A program made the position numbers and the translations under genes. A stretch of 64,000 nt of DNA, taken from contig JAZNNR010000002.1 in NCBI GenBank assembly GCA_045580325.1, positions 1 to 64,000 of the forward strand, given 5' to 3'. The notes under the pieces were generated by a model. It made no database searches. It was not told the DNA's origin and saw nothing but the letters and a program-made list of their open reading frames with translations. The DNA is from SIG672 sp045580325 (GTDB lineage Bacteria > Bacillota > Clostridia > Oscillospirales > CAG-272). Below, one piece after another: positions 16,786-25,000 of the stretch. Each line of letters starts with the position of its first letter. The first letter of the stretch is position 1.

Positions 16786-17568
16786 TTAACTGTTTCTCCT
16801 GAGTATCTCAAAAGAGAATATCGCGGACGCCGATGCTGCAGGGAGCGACTCGTTAAAATCGTTGCGTCCGTATTCGATTCGCACGGTTTCGTCGGCTGCT
16901 GCCATAATATTTGACGATATTCCGCGTCGCTCTCCGCCGATCACGGCAAGTAGAGGCTTACTTAAATCTGCCTCGCCGAGCGGAAGAGAATTTTCAAGAG
17001 CGGTGCATACGATGCGGTATCCCGCACTCTTAAAGGCTTTCAGAGTCTTGTCCGAGAATATCATAGTGTCGATAAGCTCGCTTGCACCTGCCGACGAGCG
17101 ACATACTACTCCTGCGGCACTCAGCCAATTTCGCTCGGGAACAATAAGACCGTCAGCGCCCGCCGCATATGCCGCACGCACAGAAAAAGCAAAGTTGTAA
17201 GGGTCTTCAACTCCGTCGAGCATAATGTAAAATCCGTCTTTTTTCAGCATATCAGCCCTGTCAAGAGTAGGGTAACTTCTTTTCGTGCAGACGGTGAGTA
17301 TTCCGCCGTGAGAATTACCGTTTGTCATCGCCGAAATTTCCTCTGCTTCTATAAAATAGAGCGGGAAGGAGAGCTCGTGGCTCATCGCCTTTATGTACGA
17401 GAGGTGCTTCGAGAGTTTTTGCTTCTTGTTTGTGTCGAAATATACAGCCTCAATTTTTCTGTCCGAATTTTTCTCGCGGATCGCCGCAACTACGGCGCGA
17501 AAAGAGATCATTCCTTCAAAAAAGGCGCGTTCTTCGGTGTTTTCTGTAAATGTGTTCAAATCGTTCAT
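16786..17568 (-). CDS. TrmH/SpoU-family RNA 2'-O-methyltransferase
   Basis: The 260-aa protein carries the three SPOUT motifs: motif 1 LDGVEDPYNFAFSVRAAYAAG, motif 2 LAVIGGERRGIS and a diverged motif 3 (ESLPAASASAIFSFEILRR). These build the knotted AdoMet site of tRNA and rRNA ribose methylases. In motif 3 the usual NVSxA reads LPAAS, and motif 1 ends in FSVRAA rather than GAIIRTA, so the exact RNA target is uncertain. The gene starts 3 bp after the stop codon of the Ppx/GppA gene and is in the same operon. Confidence 0.82.
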   Translation of the reverse strand: MNDLNTFTENTEERAFFEGMISFRAVVAAIREKNSDRKIEAVYFDTNKKQKLSKHLSYIKAMSHELSFPLYFIEAEEISAMTNGNSHGGILTVCTKRSYPTLDRADMLKKDGFYIMLDGVEDPYNFAFSVRAAYAAGADGLIVPERNWLSAAGVVCRSSAGASELIDTMIFSDKTLKAFKSAGYRIVCTALENSLPLGEADLSKPLLAVIGGERRGISSNIMAAADETVRIEYGRNDFNESLPAASASAIFSFEILRRNS

Positions 17569-17571
17569 TTC

Positions 17572-18495
17572 TTATTTTACTTTCTTTTTACTGTTTACTG
17601 TTTGACTTGCGAAGCCGTTTCGCGCTCCGCCGCCGACTACAGTGAATGAGTCCGCGCCGAGAGCCTCTGCGGCATTTATCAGTATGAAAAGCGCAGGCAC
17701 GAGAGTCTGTGCGCGGTCTTTTACAGCTTCCTCTGTTATCGAAATAAGCTCACCCGATGTTATTCTTGCAGAGAGGTCTTTTGCCTCACTTAGAGTGATT
17801 TTTCTCGGAAGGATAAGCTCATCTCTGCCCGCGAGCCTTTCGAGAAGGGTAGCCGATGCGCGTGCGCTTCCGCCTGTTACGATAAACTGACCGCCTTTTG
17901 CGAGTACGATGTCTTTAAGATTTGAAGAAAACTCACCTTTCAGATAAGTTTCAAGCCTTTCAAGCTCGTCAAAGCTGATGTATTTCTCTGTTGCAAATCT
18001 TTTATACATCGCAAGTGCGCCGACGTTCAGAGATAACTTGATTTTTGACTCTGAATTTTCAAAAGCGATAAACTCACAGCTTCCGCCACCGAGGTCGGCA
18101 AGCACGCCGTTTTTCGGACAGCCCTCGCACGAGAGCGCTCCGAGAAAGCAGAGCTCTGCCTCTTCACTACCGCTTAAAAGCCGTACGTCGATCTTGGTGG
18201 CTTTTTTCAGTCGGTAAAGTATGGTATCTCGGTTTGAAGCACCTCTTATACAGGCGGTCGCAAAGGCAAACGTGTTTTCTTTTTTGCAGGAGAAATTTCT
18301 TGCCAAACGTTTAAGAGTATTTACCGAATTTATAAGAACCGAAATTCCTTTTTCGGATAGCGCGCCGTCCTTTATGTGCGACGAGAGCTTTGCGTGCAAG
18401 GTCTTATGCGACAACTCTGTAATTTTTTCGCCGTCTGTCTTAAAGACGGTTATTTTTATGGTATTCGAACCAATATCTATAACTCCGAGTCGCAT
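17572..18495 (-). CDS. Ppx/GppA-family phosphatase
   Basis: This 307-aa protein has the actin-like ATPase fold of exopolyphosphatase and guanosine pentaphosphatase: phosphate-1 motif DIGSNTIKI at residues 6-14 and phosphate-2 motif ADLGGGSCEF near 130. Only the two ribonuclease-H-like lobes are present, without the HD-like C-terminal domain of E. coli Ppx, as in the short Firmicute forms. It may hydrolyse polyphosphate or pppGpp; the choice cannot be made from sequence. It is the first gene of a two-gene operon with the SpoU methylase and is divergent from sigK. Confidence 0.88.
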   Translation of the reverse strand: MRLGVIDIGSNTIKITVFKTDGEKITELSHKTLHAKLSSHIKDGALSEKGISVLINSVNTLKRLARNFSCKKENTFAFATACIRGASNRDTILYRLKKATKIDVRLLSGSEEAELCFLGALSCEGCPKNGVLADLGGGSCEFIAFENSESKIKLSLNVGALAMYKRFATEKYISFDELERLETYLKGEFSSNLKDIVLAKGGQFIVTGGSARASATLLERLAGRDELILPRKITLSEAKDLSARITSGELISITEEAVKDRAQTLVPALFILINAAEALGADSFTVVGGGARNGFASQTVNSKKKVK

Positions 18496-18613
18496 AGATA
18501 AAATATCCTTTCAAAACAAATATAAGCGAAAGCGTGTGCATATCATTATTATACATCATAAATATCAAAATCGCAAGAGGATTTTGAATATAATTGTATT
18601 TGGAGGTGTTTTT

Positions 18614-19303
18614 TTGCCTTTTTTTGAAATGCTTGCAGAGATGCTTGCAATGTTTTTGCGTGTAGATGATATGTCTTCCTTTCCTCAGCCCCTTTCTGCC
18701 GAGGAGGAAACAGAGTGCTTCAGACTGATGAGTAGTGGCGACGAGAGCGCACGTGAAAAGCTGATACTCCACAATATGCGCCTTGTCGCACACATCGTAA
18801 AAAAGTATTATACGTCATCTGACAGTCAGGAAGACCTCATTTCAATAGGAACGATAGGACTCATAAAGGCGATAGATTCGTTTAATATCGAAAACGGAAC
18901 GAGATTTGCTACGTATGCGGGAAAATGTCTGCAAAACGAGATACTTATGTATTTCAGAGCGCAAAAAAAGCTTCAAAACGAGGTTTCGATGAACGAAACG
19001 ATAGACGTCGATAAGGACGGAAATCCGCTCACCTACATCGACATAATAAGCAGCGAGGATACTATCGCAGATGACCTTTTCGTAAAAATAAGCAGTAGGC
19101 GTGCAGGGAGGATAATACAGGAAAAGCTCGACGAAAGGGAAAGAAAAATAATCATTTTGAGATACGGTCTTTCGGGGCAAAAGGCGCTGACTCAAAGAGA
19201 GGTCGCCGCGCGGCTTGGAATATCGCGCTCTTACGTAAGCCGAATAGAGAAGACTGCGCTTGAAAAAATATCTCAAGACCTGAAACACTATGGAATACTG
19301 TGA
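18614..19303 (+). CDS. sigK: Sporulation sigma factor sigma-K, uninterrupted
   Basis: The 229-aa protein matches sigma-K throughout: the FPQPLSAEEE segment after the N-terminus, region 2 (LRLVAHIVKKYY-type and DLISIGTIGLIKAIDSF) and region 4 with a helix-turn-helix (TQREVAARLGISRSYVSRIE). Sigma-K directs late mother-cell transcription of coat genes. I place the start at TTG 18614: GGAGGTG ends 7 nt before it and no better start exists. This leaves a hydrophobic N-terminal stretch (PFFEMLAEMLAMFL) ahead of FPQPL, comparable to the pro-sequence of Bacillus pro-sigma-K though about 5 residues shorter. No skin element interrupts the gene. sipL and spoIVB follow. Confidence 0.93.
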   Translation: MPFFEMLAEMLAMFLRVDDMSSFPQPLSAEEETECFRLMSSGDESAREKLILHNMRLVAHIVKKYYTSSDSQEDLISIGTIGLIKAIDSFNIENGTRFATYAGKCLQNEILMYFRAQKKLQNEVSMNETIDVDKDGNPLTYIDIISSEDTIADDLFVKISSRRAGRIIQEKLDERERKIIILRYGLSGQKALTQREVAARLGISRSYVSRIEKTALEKISQDLKHYGIL

Positions 19304-19363
19304 TAAAACTTAGAATATATTAAAAACAAAACAATATTTTTGTGTGTTAAGGAGTAGTAGCTT

Positions 19364-20923
19364 ATGGAAAACTTCAAAGGTAATTCAGAAATATATTCTC
19401 GCGTTTTTCAGAAGAGCAGAGAAATAATAGAATGCTCGCGTGATTTTATTCTTCCCGATTTTTATGCCGATATTAAAAGGATTATAGGTTCATCGGGAAG
19501 CATCTCGCCCGAGAGCTGTTTTGTCGAGGGCGGCAAGGCAAGTATGAGCGGAACACTTACCACCCGCGTTCTTTTTCTCGATGACGAGAATAAGCTTCGC
19601 GCGGTTACCTTCACGCAGGATTACTCGGCAAATATCCCGATAGGCGACAGTGCATTATACGGAGATGTTTCTATGTTCTCTTGTCCCGTGCTTGAAAATA
19701 TTTCGGTAAAAACGGTAAATCCGAGAAAGGTCAGCGTAAGAGGCAGGATAGAGGCAAATCTGAAAATATGGAAAAACATCTCTGTTTCTCCCGAAATGGC
19801 AGATATTTCAGGAACAGCAGACGTATGTCCCGAAATGAAACGTGAAAATATAAAATGCGTGAGACCGTTTTCTGTTTGGGAAAGAGATCTTGAGATCTCC
19901 GAGGATATTATTCCCGAGGGCGAAGTAGAGGAAATAATTTACTGCGATGCAAAAAGCGAGGTAAACGAGTGCTTTACCGAAAATAATGCTATAACAGTCA
20001 AGGGAAACACAGAGCTTGACGTGATATATATGCCCTCAGGTGCAAGCGACCCGATACATATTCACAGACGCATACCCTTCACGCGCACGGTAGAAAGCGA
20101 GTTTGCCGCCCTTGACAGCCTTGTTTGCTGTGCGTGCGCCTACACTCGCTCGGTCGACTGTAATATAGCGAGTGCAAATGGCGGCGAAAATAACAAGATA
20201 GAGATCGACGTAGCATATACCCTTGCAGTAAACGGCGCGGGGATAGTTTCGTGTGAGTACGTTTCAGATATGTATTTACCTGCCTTCGCTATAAAAAACG
20301 AAAGCGAAAAGATAAATTTCTCAAGCGAGCCTGTAAAAACAACTAAATCAATAAGAGTGGAGTCCTGCACCGACAGTATGATACCTGAGGGAAGCACGGT
20401 AGTACTTACGAGCGTAAATCCGACGGTCGATTCTATTTCGGGCGATGAGGGTATGAAATCGGCATTTGGAAGCTCGATTATAACCGTGGTTTATAAGGAT
20501 AGCGAGGGGGTCTACGGTTCTCAAAGCTTCAGCGGAGATTTCACCCTTGAGCTTAAGGATATTGCCGATTTTGACGAATATATTTTCCTTGTGAGAGTGT
20601 CGCAGATAAATACACGAATTGAAGAAGGACGCCTGTGTGTAGGATACGATCTTGAAATAAACATTCTTTCGTGGAAGAGCGAAGTGAGCGAAATTATAAA
20701 AACGTCGCAGATACTCGGCGAGGATCTCTCGGACGATAGAAAACCCTTTACCGTATATTATCCTCAAAAGGGAGAAACTCTTTGGGACGTTGGCAAAAAA
20801 TATAACACAGAGCTAGCCTCTCTTCTTTCCTCAAATCCGAATTGCAGCGAAAACGCAGAAAAAATGCCCTCGGTGCTTCTTATTCCGCGTCATAAGCAAG
20901 TTAAAAAATCAAATAATATTTAA
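19364..20923 (+). CDS. sipL: SipL-like spore coat morphogenetic protein (SPOCS + LysM)
   Basis: The 519-aa protein contains repeated SPOCS (DUF3794) modules over most of its length and ends in a LysM motif (YYPQKGETLWDVGKKYNTEL, about residues 460-505). This is the SipL architecture of Clostridioides, where SipL binds SpoIVA and encases the forespore with coat. LysM may contact cortex or coat glycans. It starts 60 bp after sigK with AAGGAG, so the two are probably expressed in the same compartment, the mother cell. A weak sigma-E-like element may lie in the AT-rich gap, but I could not assign it firmly. Confidence 0.88.
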   Translation: MENFKGNSEIYSRVFQKSREIIECSRDFILPDFYADIKRIIGSSGSISPESCFVEGGKASMSGTLTTRVLFLDDENKLRAVTFTQDYSANIPIGDSALYGDVSMFSCPVLENISVKTVNPRKVSVRGRIEANLKIWKNISVSPEMADISGTADVCPEMKRENIKCVRPFSVWERDLEISEDIIPEGEVEEIIYCDAKSEVNECFTENNAITVKGNTELDVIYMPSGASDPIHIHRRIPFTRTVESEFAALDSLVCCACAYTRSVDCNIASANGGENNKIEIDVAYTLAVNGAGIVSCEYVSDMYLPAFAIKNESEKINFSSEPVKTTKSIRVESCTDSMIPEGSTVVLTSVNPTVDSISGDEGMKSAFGSSIITVVYKDSEGVYGSQSFSGDFTLELKDIADFDEYIFLVRVSQINTRIEEGRLCVGYDLEINILSWKSEVSEIIKTSQILGEDLSDDRKPFTVYYPQKGETLWDVGKKYNTELASLLSSNPNCSENAEKMPSVLLIPRHKQVKKSNNI

Positions 20924-20958
20924 AGTAGCAAATAAAATGTACCCTTTGAGCAGGAATC

Positions 20959-21033
20959 AGCCAAGGAAAGGGGAAAAAGGCTTGGAAAAAGGGGAAAAAC
21001 CTCGCGTTTGAGATGGTTTTCCCCTTTTTTCAA
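20959..21033 (+). repeat. Hairpin repeat family 2, copy B
   Basis: Starts AGCCAAGGAA like the other copies; arms TTGGAAAAAGGGGAAAA (20983 on) and TTTTCCCCTTTTTTCAA (to 21033) enclose CTCGCGTTTGAGATGG. Relative to copy A both arms have changed in matching positions, so the stem is kept while the sequence drifts. It sits in the 314-bp sipL-spoIVB gap, whose remainder shows nothing else I can name. Confidence 0.82.
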
Positions 21034-21237
21034 TTGTTATAAGGCGTTTACACTAAACTGAATATTTAAAAATTTGAAAAATGCAAGAAGATATTACAAG
21101 GGATAAATCGAGAAAATCTCCGCAAATTATAACTGTGTAAAGTCGCGGTACTTTAACGCTGACACAGCGAATATATAGATCAAAAAGAGCAGAAAAAATA
21201 AAAACAAAAAGTTAAAAGAGAAAAGTTAGAGGTAAAA

Positions 21238-22281
21238 GTGGGAATGCGGAAAAAAAGCGGGAAAACAGTATGCCGCACAAGAGTAATATCGGCTGTTCTC
21301 GTTGCTGTGTTTCTTTGTTTTCTTTGCAGCACAGCCACCGTTTCGGCGCAGGAATACGGTGAAGAAAAAGTGATGCTCGGAGGAGATATTTTCGGTACAA
21401 GGATAAACACCAAAGGTGTGCTTGTCGTCGGGCTTACGAATATTGTAAGCGGCGGAAAGGAGCGATCTCCTGCACGGGATGCAGGGATATGCTCCAAAGA
21501 TATAATAAGCTCTGTAAACGGTGTCGAGATAAAGGACGGCAGTGATCTTATCTCGAAAATAGAAAAGAGCGAGGGCAAGACACTTGAAATATTACTTGTA
21601 CGCGACGGAAGGGAAGTAGCGGTAAAGCTTACGCCACTTCCTTCGGATAGCGACGGGATATACCGCGCAGGACTGTGGATACGCGACAGCCTTGCGGGGA
21701 TAGGAACTGTAACCTTTGTAATTCCAAAAACGGGAGAATTCGCAGGTCTCGGGCACGGGATATGCGATCCCGACACGGGCGTTCTGATGCCTGTTGGCAA
21801 AGGCTCTGTTTTCGGTGTAAAGCTCGGAGATATTAAAAAAGGAAGCGCGGGAGAGCCCGGAGAGCTTCGCGGGCGGCTTGCCGAAGTAAAGATCGGAAGC
21901 ATAGTAAGTAATAACGTAAGCGGAATTTGCGGTATTTTTAGCGAAATACAAGGCGAAGGTAAGCTCTACGAGGTGGCTTCTCCGAGTGATGTCAAAACGG
22001 GAAAGGTGAGCGTAGTATGTACGGTCGATTCAAGCGGAGCGCACGAGTATAGTGCTGAAATAGAGAGAATATGCGACGCTGATGGGAAGATAAAGAATTT
22101 TATAATAAAGATCACAGACGAAAAGCTGCTTGGTCTTACAGGCGGAATCGTGCAGGGTATGAGCGGAAGTCCGATAATACAAAACGGAAAGCTCGTAGGC
22201 GCGATAACACACGTTCTTATCGACGATCCGACAAAGGGCTACGGCATATTTGCACAGAATATGCTTGAGCAAATAAAATAA
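21238..22281 (+). CDS. spoIVB: SpoIVB serine peptidase
   Basis: The 347-aa protein has an N-terminal membrane anchor/signal (about residues 13-35), a PDZ domain (about 45-130) and an S55 peptidase domain with GLGHGICDPDTG (His173) and GMSGSPIIQNG (Ser311 as probable nucleophile). SpoIVB is secreted from the forespore into the intermembrane space, where it triggers pro-sigma-K processing by SpoIVFB. It lies next to sigK here. I use GTG 21238 with AGAGG 5 nt upstream; ATG 21244 is an alternative. recN, its usual neighbour in Bacillus, is absent. Confidence 0.93.
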   Translation: MGMRKKSGKTVCRTRVISAVLVAVFLCFLCSTATVSAQEYGEEKVMLGGDIFGTRINTKGVLVVGLTNIVSGGKERSPARDAGICSKDIISSVNGVEIKDGSDLISKIEKSEGKTLEILLVRDGREVAVKLTPLPSDSDGIYRAGLWIRDSLAGIGTVTFVIPKTGEFAGLGHGICDPDTGVLMPVGKGSVFGVKLGDIKKGSAGEPGELRGRLAEVKIGSIVSNNVSGICGIFSEIQGEGKLYEVASPSDVKTGKVSVVCTVDSSGAHEYSAEIERICDADGKIKNFIIKITDEKLLGLTGGIVQGMSGSPIIQNGKLVGAITHVLIDDPTKGYGIFAQNMLEQIK

Positions 22282-22287
22282 AAAATC

Positions 22288-22326
22288 AAAGGCAATATTA
22301 CCTCTGTAAAAAGGAATATTGCCTTT
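22288..22326. terminator. Bidirectional terminator between spoIVB and the XRE gene
   Basis: Stem AAAGGCAATATT/AATATTGCCTTT with T-rich sequence after it on the plus strand and TTTTATTTTATT on the minus strand; it serves both convergent genes. Confidence 0.85.
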
Positions 22327-22331
22327 TGTTT

Positions 22332-22574
22332 TTATTCAATTCCGAGAAGCCAATCAACAGATACTTTCAGTATGCGCGCAATTTCCCGTATCTCGTAGTC
22401 TGTTACAAATCGAGTTCCTAATTCTATACGGGATATACTGTCGCGTTCTATAATTATGTTGGCAAGTTGTAACTTGGCGGCAAGATCGCTTTGTGTTAGA
22501 CGGTGGCGGCATCTTGCTTCGTGTACTCGGTCCCCACAGATATTCTTTTTACCATTATAATCGTAAATCTTCAC
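22332..22574 (-). CDS. Small XRE-family repressor-like regulator
   Basis: The 80-aa protein is essentially one helix-turn-helix domain of the Cro/CI type (CRHRLTQSDLAAKLQLA ... IERDSISRIELGTR ... DYEIREIARIL), of the short form ending in VSVDWLLG. It starts at GTG 22574 with GGAGGTG 8 nt upstream. It is divergent from the dockerin gene, and a large perfect inverted repeat covers that gene's promoter, so it is the best candidate for its repressor. This assignment is inference from position. Confidence 0.85.
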   Translation of the reverse strand: MKIYDYNGKKNICGDRVHEARCRHRLTQSDLAAKLQLANIIIERDSISRIELGTRFVTDYEIREIARILKVSVDWLLGIE

Positions 22575-22634
22575 AATTATACACCTCCTTGAATGTATAA
22601 AATCGACTAAATTAGATAAAGTTAAGAATTTATC

Positions 22635-22673
22635 TTGACTTTAACACATTTAAGATGTATAATTGTGTTAAAG
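22635..22673 (+). promoter_or_regulatory. Promoter with overlapping palindromic operator
   Basis: TTGACT (22635-22640), a 17-nt spacer and TATAAT (22658-22663) form the promoter of the dockerin gene. Perfect 10-bp inverted arms CTTTAACACA (22639-22648) and TGTGTTAAAG (22664-22673) bracket the spacer and -10 box. A second smaller inverted repeat, GATAAA (22615-22620) with TTTATC (22629-22634), lies on the XRE side. Confidence 0.75.
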
Positions 22674-22716
22674 ATAAGAATGAGTAAAATTTTTATAACC
22701 CAAAAGGAGAAACAAA

Positions 22717-24330
22717 ATGAAAAAACTCAAAAACCTATTACCTGTTATTTTATTATTAACCGTATTAGTAACTACTTTTATTGTTTCGCAACTTCCGGCA
22801 GAAGCACTTGAGTTGGGAACTTGCGGTGCAGATGGAAAAAATCTCACTTGTAGTTTTGACGAAGACACAGGAACCCTTTCCTTTTCAGGTTCGGGTGAAA
22901 TGATGGATTTCTATGATTATCCTTTTTGGCACGAAATAGCACCGGATATTAAAACTGTAACGATCCCCGAAGGCGTAACGAGAATTGGTAATTATGCGTT
23001 CCGCGGTTGCAACAACCTCACGAGTATAACAATCCCCGACAGCGTAACGAGCATTGGCGAGGGTGCGTTCTCCTGGTGCAGTAGCCTCACAAGTATAGAA
23101 ATCCCCTATAGCGTAACGAGCGTTGGCAAGGGTGCGTTCTATTATTGCGATGCGCTTACCACGGTATATTATCAAGGAAAACGTTCGGATTGGTATAAGA
23201 TCACAATAGGTGGAGGTAATGAAGACTTAACAAGTGCTGAAATTGTTTTTGCTGTTCCTGAAACACAAATTTCAGGCGTTTGTGGAGATAATCTCACTTG
23301 GACACTTGATCTTACAACAGGAATACTTACAATTTCCGGAAGCGGCGATATGTATGGTTACGGCGACCATTTGGATATTTGGCATTCATACAAGGATTAC
23401 ATTAACACAGTTGTTATAAATGACGGCGTAACAAGTATTGGTGAGTGGGCATTCTCCGGTTGCAGCAGCCTCACTAGCATAACAATCCCCGACAGCGTAA
23501 CGAGCATTGAGCTGGGCGTGTTCTACGGCTGTAGTAGCCTCAAGAGCGTAGTAATCCCCGACAGCGTAACGAGTATTAGTAATTTTGCGTTTGAAAATTG
23601 CAACAGCCTCATGAGTATAACGATAGGAAATGGCGTAACTAGTATTGTTGCTGGTGCATTCTACAGTTGCAGTAGCCTCAAGAGCATAACTGTAGATAGC
23701 GGAAATACAAAATATCACAGTGACGGAAACTGTCTAATAGAAACTGGTGCTAAAACCATTATCCTTGGTTGTCAAAACAGTGTTATTCCTACCGACGGTA
23801 GCGTAACGAATATTGGAGTTGGCGCATTCTGGGGTTGTAGCAGCCTAATGAGCATAGTGATCCCCGACAGCGTAACGGGTATTGATGCTGCTTCGTTCTC
23901 CGGTTGCAGCAGTCTTACGAGTATAGAAATCCCCGACAGCGTAACGAGCATTGGTTATAATGCGTTCTATGGTTGCAATGCGCTTACTACAGTATATTAT
24001 GGGGGAAGCCAATCGGATTGGGATAAGATCACAATAGGTGGAGGTAATGAAGACTTAACAAATGCAGAAATTATTTTTGTTGACAAGGTTGTTTGCGGCG
24101 ACGCCAACGACGACGGCGAAATCGGCATGGACGACGTTGTATGTATAAGACAATACATTACTAATTTCGATTACGATGCAAACACCTCATCGGAAAGCCT
24201 TGAAGCCGGTGCAGACATAAACAGCGACGGTGTTGTCAATATGAAAGACGTTATACTGCTCAGACAGTATATAGCAAATTATAACTACGAAACCGGAAGC
24301 TCGAGCATAGTACTTGGCCCGCAGCAGTAA
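22717..24330 (+). CDS. Secreted BspA-like leucine-rich repeat protein with dockerin
   Basis: The 537-aa protein has a Sec signal peptide (KKLKNLLPVILLLTVL ... cleavage after AEA near residue 30). It is followed by two blocks of LRR_5/BspA-type repeats recognisable by SVTSIGxxAFxxCSSLTSI units (about residues 80-150 and 230-440), each block introduced by a GTCG/GVCG beta segment. The C-terminal 75 residues form a type I dockerin: two DxNxDGxxxMxDV calcium loops (DANDDGEIGMDDV and DINSDGVVNMKDV) each followed by a helix. It is probably exported and docked onto a cohesin scaffold or the cell surface. Cohesins are not in this window. Confidence 0.92.
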   Translation: MKKLKNLLPVILLLTVLVTTFIVSQLPAEALELGTCGADGKNLTCSFDEDTGTLSFSGSGEMMDFYDYPFWHEIAPDIKTVTIPEGVTRIGNYAFRGCNNLTSITIPDSVTSIGEGAFSWCSSLTSIEIPYSVTSVGKGAFYYCDALTTVYYQGKRSDWYKITIGGGNEDLTSAEIVFAVPETQISGVCGDNLTWTLDLTTGILTISGSGDMYGYGDHLDIWHSYKDYINTVVINDGVTSIGEWAFSGCSSLTSITIPDSVTSIELGVFYGCSSLKSVVIPDSVTSISNFAFENCNSLMSITIGNGVTSIVAGAFYSCSSLKSITVDSGNTKYHSDGNCLIETGAKTIILGCQNSVIPTDGSVTNIGVGAFWGCSSLMSIVIPDSVTGIDAASFSGCSSLTSIEIPDSVTSIGYNAFYGCNALTTVYYGGSQSDWDKITIGGGNEDLTNAEIIFVDKVVCGDANDDGEIGMDDVVCIRQYITNFDYDANTSSESLEAGADINSDGVVNMKDVILLRQYIANYNYETGSSSIVLGPQQ

Positions 24331-24344
24331 CAAATAAATAAGAG

Positions 24345-24374
24345 CAGCCGCACTTCTTAAAAGGGGTGCGGCTG
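24345..24374 (+). terminator. Terminator of the dockerin gene
   Basis: Stem CAGCCGCAC/GTGCGGCTG, 12-nt loop, followed by TTGTTT; about 15 bp after the stop codon. Confidence 0.8.
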
Positions 24375-24395
24375 TTGTTTATATATATCTTTAGT

Positions 24396-24737
24396 AGGGC
24401 GGGGCAAAATCGACGGTTTTCGTCGATTGCTCCCGCCATTTTTGTTCAGATAGTGAATTGTCGTCCATCAGGGACTACGGACAGTCGGGGACGCCGACCC
24501 CTACAACCAAGGTTCCTTCTTTATAAAGCCTTCTCCAGTGGGAGAAGGTGTCGCGAGGCGACGGATGAGGTGTTTATCCTATCGCATAGCCGTCCTCTGA
24601 AAAGGTGTCGCGAAGCGAATGAAGCAGTTGTAACGAAGCTTGTTTGTCGGGGACTACGGACAGTCGGGGACGCCGACCCCTACGAGTATGTCTTCCCTTG
24701 TGGCGACTCGGAAGTGAAAAGGTCGCACCAAAGCTGA
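24396..24737. repeat. Mosaic of intergenic repeats between the dockerin gene and rsmE
   Basis: Nothing here looks like a gene. A unit GGGACTACGGACAGTCGGGG + ACGCCGACCCCTAC occurs twice (about 24471-24504 and 24650-24683). A unit GAAGGTGTCGCGA-GCGA occurs near 24543 and AAAGGTGTCGCGAAGCGAA near 24602. A CTTCTCC/GGAGAAG hairpin precedes the first. A 123-codon open frame across the region translates to low-quality Arg-rich sequence and is not credible. Confidence 0.75.
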
Positions 24738-24776
24738 ACGTGTAGAAAAAGGAAAAAATAAAATGTATTGTTTTTG

Positions 24777-24805
24777 TTGACAAAGATAGGTATAGATATT
24801 ATAAT
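24777..24805 (+). promoter_or_regulatory. Sigma-A promoter of rsmE
   Basis: TTGACA (24777-24782), a 17-nt spacer and TATAAT (24800-24805). A roughly 190-nt leader follows, containing hairpin repeat copy C. Confidence 0.8.
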
Positions 24806-24855
24806 ATATATATCTTATTTTATGGCAAAGACTAAAAGCATTTAGAGATGCCGCC

Positions 24856-24930
24856 AGCCAAGGAATTGGGTTGGGAGTTTGAGGGAAGGGAAAAAACTTC
24901 GGCGTTTGAGATGGTTTTTTCCTTCCCTCA
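24856..24930 (+). repeat. Hairpin repeat family 2, copy C
   Basis: Starts AGCCAAGGAA; arms GAGGGAAGGGAAAAAAC and GTTTTTTCCTTCCCTC enclose the shared loop TTCGGCGTTTGAGATG. It lies in the presumed 5' leader of rsmE. Confidence 0.85.
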
Positions 24931-25000
24931 GATTGAACTAAAGGTCTTTGCGAGAATAATTATATGGTTTATTTACTTAAACACGAAAGGAAACATACAG

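Noticed and set aside
16618..16914. 98-codon plus-strand frame before the TrmH gene
   Set aside because: It runs through hairpin repeats and into the 3' end of the minus-strand TrmH gene; no ribosome site and no recognisable protein.
18560..18600. Sigma-E promoter before sigK
   Set aside because: GCATATC and CATAAATA occur but 12 bp apart, shorter than the usual spacing; too weak to list as a feature.
22717..24330. Repetitive DNA in the LRR gene, considered as a non-coding repeat array
   Set aside because: The repeats are in frame, encode BspA-type LRR units, and lie between a signal peptide and a dockerin.
24366..24737. 123-codon open frame on the plus strand
   Set aside because: It spans repeated intergenic units and translates to Arg-rich sequence with duplicated fragments; there is no ribosome site and no family match.
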